DNA of 64,000 bases, taken from assembly GCF_964019385.1 (NCBI RefSeq), contig NC_088643.1, forward strand, positions 17,525,373-17,589,372, given 5' to 3'. The DNA comes from Sycon ciliatum (lineage: Eukaryota; Porifera; Calcarea; Leucosolenida; Sycettidae). Positions 18,850-29,000 of the stretch are shown one piece after another. The translations under genes were made by a program, and so were the position numbers. Under the pieces are notes generated by a model. The model worked only from the letters and a program-made list of their open reading frames with translations. It was not told where the DNA came from and searched no databases. Each line of letters starts with the position of its first letter. Position 1 is the first letter of the stretch.

Positions 18850-21146
18850 ATGACTGCACCGATCAAGGTTTGGACGCTCTTTGTGGTCGCTGGCGCATCA
18901 ATGATTGCCAGCGCTCATGGAGCGATCAAGTTGGATAGCAAAGCAGAGTCGATCTCAGCAGCCACCAAGAACGGCTGGCTGGACGCAGCAACAGAGACGG
19001 ATATTCTGAACGTGCCGCCTGGCGCGCCCGGTTACCTCACGGAGCAGTGGTTCACAAGCTCACCAAGCACAGGGGTTATGAATGAGAACACGCGCATACG
19101 CGTGTACGTTGACAACGAGACGGCAGCGTCGATAGACTTCATGCTGCTGTGGGGACATGGCATTGGATGTCCGGAGTCGGCCGAGAAGGCCAACTTGCCC
19201 TGGGGCACCAAGCGTATAGGTCACGAAGCCGATGGCGGAATATACAACACGTATCGCATACCGTTCGGCAGCAGCATCCGCGTGACGGCGTGGACCCCGG
19301 TCGGCGGCTGGTACTGGTACATCGGACGCGGCATGCGCAACGTGCCGCTGGTCGTCGGTGAGTACGAGTTACCTAGCAACACGCGCCTGCGCCTGTACAA
19401 GGCGGAGAACGTTACCATGGAGCCGCTAGAGTATCTGACTGCTGCCGCCACGCCAGCCAACACATCCGGCTGGCTCTATCAGGTACAGTACAACCTGTTA
19501 TTTTAAAGGGGCCACCCGGCATTATCGACATGTTTCACGAAACGAAGAAGTTTAGTTATGACCCTCCCCCACCCACTTCAACGAAAAATAGATTGACTTG
19601 ACAGCTAGAATAGATTGATGTTTCAGCTATCAATAATTTTCAAAACTAAACTCTCCTCGACCCACCCACCCATAAACGAAACTTGTTCTCTTCGTGAAAA
19701 AGATCGATAATTACGGACAACCCGTAATGACGTGTGCTCCATCCAGACTAACGTATTCCATACAATCAAGGGCACATAACCACGTTATGGCATAATATAG
19801 AAGCCTTGCTTGATAGGTTTAACATGTTTTCCAAGCCGACAGCATGTTACAAGGCGAGGACGTGCAGTGCTCCTGACTACAACCATAACCCGGTTGGCAG
19901 AATCCCGGTCTTGCGACCATAAAGAGGGTGCGAACCGGGGTTTCCCCATAAGGTTGAAATGGTCGCAAGACCGGGACTCTGCCAACCGGGTTTTGGTTGT
20001 AGTCAGGAGCACTGCACGTCCTCGCCTTGTAACATGCTGTTGGCTTGGAAAACATGTTAGCCAGGTGATGTACTCTTGATACTTTGAAGTACAATGAAGC
20101 AGATCAGTATCATCGAACCAAGAGTGCATAATCTGGGGTTAGCCTGCTAGCGTGCTCATTTCCTGAGATGGGCAGAGCGCAGTACAAAAGAGATACACAG
20201 GAAAGTAAGGTATTGTTTGTTGTAACTCGGCGTTGAACAACCAATCATCAGGCAGCAGATTCTCCTGCCGTGTGAACCGCCTATAACGTGTACCTCCAAG
20301 GGCTGTAAAAATCTCGTAGCTGAGGTACTGCACATCTCAGGTCAAATAACGGGCACAGGTAGCAGGGGCGAAGAATAGTACTTTATATCCCATAATGCAT
20401 GATGCCGTCAATCTTTTTCACCACCTTGTTCTCACCCGCTTGCTTTACCGAGGTGTGATGAGCCCATAAGTTGGATCACTTCCAAGTCAACCCAGAGTCT
20501 GGGCATTTCAGGGGGTGTCAGCTGGGCGGTTCAATAGCCAATTGAGTCATCTTTCTAAGATTCCTTTAGAATCCCTCTCCCCTCTTCGACTGGGAGGCAC
20601 GTGACCATTTTATGGCAGTGAGCAAGTATAAGTACAAGTGCATGTGTATTTATAATTTTATATGTGTGCGTGCCTGCGTGTGCGGTATGTGAACATTTGC
20701 TACAGGTTACATTCGGTGGCAGCAGTTCTGATTTCTCCTACTTGGAGGGCTGCTTCCGCGTGGAAATCGACGACAAGCCCATCCAGTACCTATCGTCTGG
20801 CACGGAGGACTTCTTTCTGTCGGCATCCTACTTTAACGCAGGCATTTTCCACAGCGACCATTCTGGGCTGACATGCAAGCAGGGACCTGGCACCATGAGT
20901 GCATACAAGTTCTTCGAGGAAGACCCGGTGGTGTTCTCGAGCTCCATGAAGCTGCTGTGGCGTAACGGCGAATGGGCGTACCACGGCCAGGCACCGGGAG
21001 CCTGTCCGGTCACGGCACAGCAGAATGCAGCGCCGGACTACAGGCTGACACGGCACAACCTCACCGACAGTCACACCGCCGCACTGGGCTACAACCAGGC
21101 CAGCATCACAATGTACGCATGGGTCTACGAGTATCCGGCAGTGTGA
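18850..21146 (+). CDS. Secreted DUF2961 / GH172-family protein, two exons
   Basis: Exon 1 is 18850-19482 and exon 2 is 20706-21146; the junction is phase 0 with GT and ACAG borders. The 357-residue product starts with a signal-peptide-like segment (VWTLFVVAGASMIASAHG). It follows the DUF2961 plan: RIRVYVDNE at about 81-89, a glycine/aromatic middle with GGWYWYIGRGMRNVP, GTEDFF at 243-248, then a segment ending EEDPVVFSSSMKLLW. In bacteria this family (glycoside hydrolase GH172) includes alpha-D-fructofuranosidases and arabinofuranosidases. GTED is the most conserved motif, and I infer, without proof, that its Glu is catalytic. The usual C-terminal EHG-like motif reads RNG here. Substrate in an animal is unknown. 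The 1.2-kb intron contains the foldback element at 19821-20058. Confidence 0.8.
19821..20058. repeat. Foldback element, 98-bp arms
   Basis: Arms 19821-19918 and 19961-20058 are inverted copies with few mismatches, starting AACATGTTTTCCAAGCC, around a 42-bp loop. It lies in the intron of the DUF2961 gene and would form a strong RNA hairpin in the pre-mRNA. Confidence 0.93.
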
Positions 21147-21207
21147 CTTCAGTAAAAATACTACTCCCTGGAACATACTATGTATGAAATAATTATAATG
21201 GATGCAC

Positions 21208-21372
21208 CATAGCTCAGTGGTTGAGCATATCTGGTCCTAAGCGGGAAGTCGTCAAAATTAATAGATATTTGACGTGGTATTCGGCGACTCCCTGCTCCCA
21301 AGATTTCAGTCCAGCCGGCGACAGTCAGATTTTCTTCTGATATTTCGTCCTTTTTTCAACTCCACCAACTAA
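21208..21372 (+). mobile_element. tRNA-derived SINE (family 1), degenerate
   Basis: An A-box-like TAGCTCAGTGGTTGAGC is followed at distance by a decayed B box (GATTTCAGTCC). The tail contains CAGATTTTCTTCTGAT and TTTTTTCAACTCC, the same tail type as the copy near 27395. It lies just downstream of the DUF2961 stop and may be in its 3' UTR. Confidence 0.45.
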
Positions 21373-21963
21373 TGAATACGCGATGTTTTTTTTTTGTTTT
21401 TTTTAAGGATATTACTACTTGAGTATTTGTGTGACCTTTGATATGCACTCATCCGGCGCTCAGTCATCCAACAGACAGTTGCAGTATACTGACAGATCAT
21501 ACACTGTCTATTTACAGCCCTCAAACGTGGACAGTGAGCATCATGAACTTTGCCTTTCTGTAACATTACATGCAAGTCAGTCTATAGATGAGCATGATGA
21601 CTGTTTCAGGATACTACATTTTTGTAGTAGCAGTAGAGCATCAAGATATAGAAGTACAATCATGCTCTTCAGTCCTTTCTATGTGTGAGTACAAGATGGC
21701 TATGCAGCTTCAGTTATCCAGAATACCGGTATTCATTCTCCTACAGCGTCCGGCCGCAAGGGTGCCGCATTACTGACACACAACTGTATTTGTACGGCCG
21801 TTTGAACTATGAAGTACAATCATGTACATGTACATTCTACTGAAGTTCATGAATTCATTGCACCAACACACATATGCACTGCTGCTCGTCACACGTGACT
21901 CCTGGGGACGATAGCACTGTTTGGACTCGCTGTTATCAAGTGCGTATAAGGAAGGTTTAGTTT

Positions 21964-22294
21964 GTTCTGCTATACGTGAAACGTAGAGAAATCACGTAGA
22001 GAGCAGGTGTCTGGGTTAGAGTCTACGGCTTCGCGTGTTTTGGGTCCAGATTTCTACTCGGAGATGAGGTTCTCTACGTTGTGGCACACGCAGAGAAAAT
22101 GCGTACGGATCTGCTGGGCATCGATCAAGTGCAGGCAGAAAACTTGCCAAATATGGACGGGGAAAGTCCCAGTACACATTCCACGTGATTTCTCTACGTG
22201 AACGTAGAGCAGAACAGATTTTCTTTACGTTACGGGAACGCGAAGAGAGTTCCCGGGCCTACGCGATTTCTCTGCGTTTCACGTATAGCAGAAC
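21964..22294. mobile_element. MITE with GTTCTGCTATACGTGAAACG ends
   Basis: The left end GTTCTGCTATACGTGAAACG and the right end CGTTTCACGTATAGCAGAAC are near-perfect inverted repeats. Internal AGAGAAATCACGTAGA and TTTCTCTACGTGAACGTAGA pairs add to the fold. No coding capacity. Confidence 0.8.
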
Positions 22295-22879
22295 CTCTCT
22301 ATGGTACAGAAACTATTCTTGGTGCCGGGAACAGACACAAGAATCCCAATGACGAAACCCCACCAGATTGGAAAGCAGTGTGCATGTACCACTGTAAGAC
22401 CACTACGCAAGATGTACACGAAGGGAAGCAAGAGTTCACCGTCAATAGCGAAGGAAATTTGAGGCGCACATGAATATAGCTAAGCAGAGGAGATGTAGAA
22501 GCGATAAATCCAGCAAGACCACTACATGTTGCTAGAGAAGTAGGGGTTTCATCATGGATTTTAGGGCTGGAACGATCATTTTCACCTACCGATTTCTCTT
22601 CCGACCAAAAACTCAATCATGATTGTTTGCAAGCTGTGTCAGACTAACGAGCCAACTGCAACTTGCTCTCTAGTATTATCCGAAATCTTTATATCAGACC
22701 AATGAAAATACATATAGATGGAAGGGCAGCTAAGAGGGTCATTTCCAGTTCAATTGAACCTCAAAACACCACAATTATGTAATTGCCACTGGCAAGAGCA
22801 TATTCACTGTGGCAACTGGTTGAAATTTCACAGTCTAATTGTTGGTACTGCAACCCTAAATCCCTTACCATTACAAGTA

Positions 22880-23375
22880 CCGTATTTTCCGGGGTATAAG
22901 CCACACTTTTTTTCGCTAAAAATCGGACCAAAATCGCCCCTGCGGCTTATACACCGAATATGCTTGCGCGAATGAATGCTTAGCATACATCAGTATGCAT
23001 GCTGACGTCATGTGACATGTCATTCGACTCAGCTTCGCGCCTGTGTTGCTGATCAACATCAGTGGCAGCGAGACTGAATATAGTGCAGATGACATGGAGT
23101 GATCTGTAGTCAATACAGCAATACACCAACATCTCTGCAGCAACCTGTGGTGCACTAACACTTCATAATCTGATCTAACATGGTATTTAGCTCCATAACC
23201 ATAATAAATTTGTAGAAAGGCCATTTGTCAATGAGTGTGAAAAATCTTGGTTTGTGGGTGTGGCTTATACTCCGAATACCAACTTTTAGTCAATATTTTG
23301 CCTCAAAAAGGGGGGTGCGGCTTATACCCCGGTGCGGCTTATACCCCGGTGCGGCTTATACCCCGGAAAATACGG
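22880..23375. mobile_element. MITE with CCGTATTTTCCGGGGTATAA ends, copy 1
   Basis: A 496-bp element between TA duplications starts CCGTATTTTCCGGGGTATAA. It ends in repeated GGCTTATACCCCGG and then AAAATACGG. It is the same family as the inverted copy at 23685-24200. Short open frames inside it are shared between the copies only because the copies are alike. Confidence 0.92.
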
Positions 23376-23514
23376 TACTAGTAATCTACAATCTATCGAT
23401 TGGTTGATTGGAATGATAACGGCCAATTAACGGGTACTGGTATAATTTGTTCAAGCCTAGTGGATCACCATGTACATCCACTCAAATTGGGGCTGTGACA
23501 TTATTGTTAGCATA

Positions 23515-24305
23515 CCGTAAAAGCCCCTGTATACGCCCACTCGAAATAATAATTACGCCCACCCTCCGTGTACACACCCAGTCAGGGGAAGTCAACATTT
23601 TTGTTTCAAAATAGCGCCCATGCCCATGCATACGCCCAGGTATGCCGGAAACACCAGTACATGAACAGGTACTGATACCCAATACCGTATTTTCCGGGGT
23701 ATAAGCCGCACCGGGGTATAAGCCGCACCCCCCTTTTTGAGGCAAAATATTGACTAAAAGTTGGTATTCGGAGTATAAGCCGCACCCACAAACCAAGATT
23801 TTTCACACTCATTGACAAATGGCCTTTCTACAAATTTATTATGGTTATGGAGCTAAATACCATGTTAGATCAGATTATGAAGTGTTAGTGCACCACAGGT
23901 TGCTGCAGAGATGTTGGTGTATTGCTGTGTTGACTACAGATCACTCCATGTCATCATTCTGCACTATCTTCAGTCTCGCTGCCACTGATAGTGATGCACT
24001 AAAACTAGTAAAAGTGCCGGGATAGCAACACAGGCGCCGGCGCGAAGCTGAGTCGAATGACATGTCACATGACGTCAGCATGCATACTGATGTACGCTAA
24101 GCATTCATTCGCGCAAGCATATTCGGTGTATAAGCCGCAGGGGCGATTTTGGTCCGATTTTTAGCGAAAAAAAGTGCGGCTTATACCCCGGAAAATACGG
24201 TACATACTGCTATCCCTATTCCAAGTATACGCCCGTGCCCTTGTATCCGCCCAGGAAATCGAGGCTGCTATTCTATACGCCCGGGCCTATACACGGGCTT
24301 AGCGG
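23515..24305. mobile_element. Outer MITE (CCGTAAAAGCCC ends) interrupted by a second MITE
   Basis: The left end CCGTAAAAGCCCCTGTATAC and the right end, inverted CCGCTAAGCCCGTGTATA, flank TACGCCC-rich interior. TA lies on both sides. The 516-bp element at 23685-24200 has inserted into it at a TA. Confidence 0.75.
23685..24200. mobile_element. MITE with CCGTATTTTCCGGGGTATAA ends, copy 2, inverted
   Basis: A 516-bp copy of the 22880-23375 element in the opposite orientation, with TA on both sides. Together the copies form an inverted repeat with arms of about 0.5 kb and a 309-bp spacer. Confidence 0.92.
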
Positions 24306-24309
24306 TAAT

Positions 24310-25035
24310 CCCCACTACACATGCCGTGTACCCACTCCCGGAAGACAGCGCAATGGAGGGGGAGGGGTGGGGGAAGTTCTTCCACTATTCACAGAGTGCT
24401 TGACACCTGGGTGGCAGAGCTCTCTTATACAGAACTGAACTGTAGCATTGAATCAGCACAACACGGTTGTCTATACGCTTCAGTGCCTGCATAGCCTAGG
24501 AAAACAGGCATGTTGTGAAGTCGAACCGTTTGTTGTCCAGTGGTATTTTCAATTTTAAAAGGGTTGGTCAAACTGACAGCTAGCTGTGGTCAAAGAAATC
24601 CGACTCGTGAGTCAAAAGAAGCGCAGCGTTTCCATTTCAATTCCAATGAGCTTAGCTTTTCCAAGGCCAGCAGACAACAAAGGAGGTCACCGCCGCACAT
24701 GCCTTCTCACTAACAATCGCATGTGCATACCATTGCAGTGCTCAATGGTCAAACATTGTATTTTGTGTTATCCACACGCGGTAAGCATATTCAGCAGATC
24801 AACACGCGCACGCAAGATTACAGCAAAGGTGGATGAAACCGGACTTCGTATCTAAACACATCGAGCCCCGTACTGAGCGCAGGCGGCAGCATTGCATGGA
24901 CTATGCGGCATTCACCAACAGAACAAGTGAAAGCTGGGGCAGTATAAGGGTTGACCTAATTATGGAACAGTAGTATTCACAGCTATTGACATGTCAAACT
25001 TTCAGAACTCACACTATTTCACAACGATGAGGTAG
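24310..25035. other. Spacer downstream of SNRPD2; nothing recognised
   Basis: It contains short open frames without family resemblance and the presumed 3' UTR of the minus-strand SNRPD2 gene. No clear RNA gene or inverted-repeat element is seen. Confidence 0.5.
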
Positions 25036-25487
25036 TTATCTGGCAGCAATTGCCTTGGGGTTTCGGAGCACGAGGATCACAGAGTCTCCACGAAGGAAGA
25101 GCTTAGAGATGTATCTATCCTTGTTCACTGGCTTGGCCTTCTTCTTGCCTTTGCCAGTACGAGGAGTCTCAGTCCACATTTCTTTCACATTCTCCAGCAC
25201 CATGTTACAATGGCGATCAAACGCCTTGACGCGGGCCAACAGCTTTCGATTATTCCTGCAGTTGATCAGCACTTGAGTGTTATTTTTCACAGCCTCTGTT
25301 AGTACTGACAGGGGTCCAGTGTTAAATTCCTCCTGCTCCCTGGCCTCCAATTCCTCCTGAGTCATTTCAGATTTCGGTTTTGCTATGGCCCTGGTAAATA
25401 AAGAATATCAAGACACAGCCAATCACAAAATATGATTCGCACCCTTTGGCAGTGGCAACATAGATTTTATCAGAATACTTACGCCAT
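25036..25487 (-). CDS. SNRPD2: Small nuclear ribonucleoprotein Sm D2
   Basis: There are two coding exons. Exon 1 (25483-25487) holds only ATGGC before a GTAAGT donor; exon 2 is 25036-25390 with acceptor TTACCAG. They give [20 protein letters not shown] at the N terminus, equivalent to the human protein's KPKSEMTPEEL. The rest is nearly identical to SmD2: [51 protein letters not shown], and the Sm2 motif [20 protein letters not shown]. SmD2 is one of the seven Sm core proteins that ring the Sm site of U1, U2, U4 and U5 snRNAs. The length of 119 residues is the family's usual. It is divergent from the carboxypeptidase gene, 545 bp between start codons. Confidence 0.97.
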
Positions 25488-26031
25488 GATGACTTCCTCC
25501 AAGGAATCAATCCAAAAGCAAAGTCAAAGCTACGAAGTTAGCAAAACTACGAAGTAATAGTTAGTTGTTCACTTCAAAGGCAATAAAAAAATCAAAGTAC
25601 ATGTAGCTCAAGGATCTGAAAAAAATTGATGCCGACTTCTGAAACGAAACTCGAACGCGATGACGACTGACCGAGTACGCGAGTGGCCACATGACTTACC
25701 TCGCACCCGGTATGCTGTACTGGTGGTTTGCTTGAAAGTTTTGCGAAAAAGGACCAAAATTAATGATACGTCATGAACAAGAATCACGTGCTGCATGATA
25801 GTCACGTGGGAGGTACCAATCCGATCGACGCTTGTCCAGCCGCTGAGGTGGCCGTGGAGAGTTTGGAGACCCATTTTGTCGATCCGGTCTTCATGGTTTT
25901 CGGCCAGAGCTTGCTTTGCAGGTTTGACGCCGGTTTGTTCAACGAAATAGGAAGGCGCATCTCTTTCCTGCCTCTCTTCAAAGTGAAGCAGAAACCCGCG
26001 GAAAATTTCCAAGAGACCAGCCTCTTTCAAA

Positions 26032-29000
26032 ATGAGAGCGCTGCTGTGTCTGATCGCTGTCTGGGCGTTCAGTTGTGTGGCAGCTCACCAGGCGACCAAG
26101 ACCTATGAAGGGTAAGCGGAGACTGTCAGCTAGACCAAGACTCAAGGACTGACCTACTACATGTTAGCTGTGTCTGAAAAGTTGAAAACTTTCTTCGTAG
26201 TTCGTGGTCTGCAGTCTACAGACTTCATTGTAGAACCTGGAAATGTACCATGTCAGTGTTATTCAATTATGGTACACAGCGAAAATGACAGGTTTGATCT
26301 CGTTTGAAATTTAAAATAAATTATTTGAAATATTCTGTAAGTGCGAGGGGGGGGGGGGAGGGCAGCTCGAGAGAGGTACATACAGTGTGCAATAACTACA
26401 GTACGTGCAATGTAGGTCTCGGGTACGAGGAGGTGCACCCATGCCCAGGGCACCATGAAAAACATGCCGCTCCCTGGCCTGCTATGGCAGGATTGGGTCG
26501 TTAAAAAAATTCATCAACTATCTGTCTCATGCATGTGAGCATGGCCGTTTACTACGGCGTTTAGTGAACCAATTAAAGATCACGGGCGGGTGCAGTTCAA
26601 CTGGAGTGTGTGTAGATGGGATGGGAGCATTTGGCATTACCCTTTATCATGTTATTTGCTCGGTATAATTTTTCCCGTGTCCTATCGGTCGGAAGATGAT
26701 CCCCATCAATAAAAGCTGCAAAAGAACACTAACTTTACCACTTCGCTTACCTGCAAGATGGAATTTTGCCAGGTTTTTAGGGTAGGATTTTCCCGGGCAC
26801 GGGATTAGGAGCGGATCAGCTGAGCCATGGTTGCTGTCCCTTCTTACACTACCGTCTATGTCTATCCCCGTGTTTTTTGACAGCTACAAGGTGATACGCG
26901 TCGTGCCGCAAAGCGCGCAGGAACTGCACAAGCTGATGGCAATCAAGGAGGAAATTGTGCACGTAAGTTGCGGATGTGCTGCACGATGCTATTGTAGCTC
27001 GAGAGAGGTACATACATTGTGCAATAACTACAGTACGTGCAATGTAGGCCTCGGGTACGAGGAGGTGCACCCATGCCCAGGGCACCATGAAAAACATGTC
27101 GCTCCCTGGCCTGCTATGGCAGGATTGGGTCTGATGTGCTGCACGATGCTATTGTTTGTCGTTTGTTTTATTTAGAGTCGAAGAACAAACAGGCAAATTT
27201 GCCTATTTTTTTATTCATGATATTGTGTATTTTAAAAAGAAAATATTAATAAAATGGGTAGTGGTGCACCGGGAAAATCTATGCTGCATGTTGTTGATGC
27301 CAGGCGAGAATTGCTGTCCACAGTAGCCACTGGTTTTGGTGACCGGATGAACAACTTGCCCGGTATCCGGTACTAGCATGCTGACTCATTCATAAGGTTG
27401 TGGGAGTTGAAGAAAACGGGAAAAGTCTGAAGAAGAAAAATTGCTGATCACCACCAGGACTCGAACCAGGGACCTTCACTTATGGCCAGCGATGCTCTAC
27501 CACTACTAAGCTATGGTGTAGTCGTCATCCGAAACTATTTGCGAATAATTGGCTTTGGCTGTCTTCGCAACGGCTGATGATGACTGTAGGTCTGCTATGC
27601 ACCTCACGCATACAAATACACACGTGTAATACGTTATGTGAAGAGAAAGGACCTGTAATTTACTAGTTATGACTAACAGTTCACCAAGGCGACGAGATAA
27701 TTAGCTAGGTGTCAGGTCGTAGTATGTCTGAATATCCTTGTCAGTTTTGTGCCTTGTTGTCGCGCTATCTGACTGTATAATTATCTCGTTACCATGGTGG
27801 ACTGTTAGTCATATCTAGGAACTTATAGGTCCTTTTCTCTTTACATATTACTATTGGCTCAACATCCGAGTGCAATACGTTACTAATAATTAATGTGGTG
27901 TCGCGTATAAAAGCATGACCTGTATAGAAGCATGGTTTGAATAGAAGCCGCTCCCTGCAAAGACATGTGCACGTACATGCGTGGCAGTATGCACTGCACA
28001 GTGCAGGCTGATATTGTTGACGTAGAAGCACGGTTCGAACCCCGGCTTATACGGCCGTAAGCACCTGCTTTTATACGCCACATTACAGTACTTTAAATTT
28101 ATTGCCTATTGCTTTCTTCGCAGGTTGACTTCTGGAGAGCGCCGCATGCGGTCGGTCATCCCGTCGACATCAACCTCTCCCCGAAGGACTTTGCCAGCGT
28201 GTCGGAGTTCCTGCAGGCGCACTCCATCCGCTACGAGGTCACCGTCGATGATGTGTACAGTGTTATCAAGTCCGTCGGCCAGGCCCCGTCGGCGAAAAAC
28301 GAGACTGCATTGCCGTTGGATTACAGCAAGTATCACACTTGGGAGGAGATCCAGACTTGGTTGGATGTAAGTCGGTCAACTGTTTGCAGTTGCAGGTTGA
28401 ATGTACATGACTGTACATAGATTATGACCGAAACAGCTTGCTGTCTACAGCATTGGGCACATAGATTAGAAACTTGGGCAGATGGGTTTTTGTTCTTCTG
28501 GATAAATCCAATTTGAATTGGGCGTAAGCCGGTCTGCTTATCACTTTATTACATCCTTGCGTCGTCGTGACGTCGTATCCAGAGCGGAGACCTCTGCATC
28601 TGGGTTCGAATGGAATGACAACTGTTACGGATGATTCCTGCGTTATCATTCATCCACCTTACTTGTGGCAATATAACTTGAAGCCTACATTAGTACAAAG
28701 TACTTAAAACATCACATCTGCAGTTATCTGGAACATTTCTTGGAGTAATCAATATGCTGAGTAGGTACATTCATCAACTTCTCTTCGCAGTGGCATTGAT
28801 ACCCGCCACTATGCTGGCGATTTCTTTGCTGATCGTGTCCAGGAACTGGCCACCGAGTATAGCTCCATTGCCAAGCTTGTCGAGGTCGGCAAGACGTACG
28901 AAGGCCGAGTGCTGCGCGCCGTGCACATCACTGGCCACTCCAGCAACGCCAGCAAGCCGGCGTTCTGGATGGACGGCGGCATACACTCGCGCGAGTGGAT

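Noticed and set aside
22880-24200. Matching open frames in the two halves of this region suggesting a repeated gene family
   Set aside because: They are the two strands of one MITE family; no conserved protein features.
27447-27525. Possible tRNA gene (B box GGTTCGAGTCC on the minus strand)
   Set aside because: No complete cloverleaf, and the head is joined to a tail shared with other copies, so it is a SINE.
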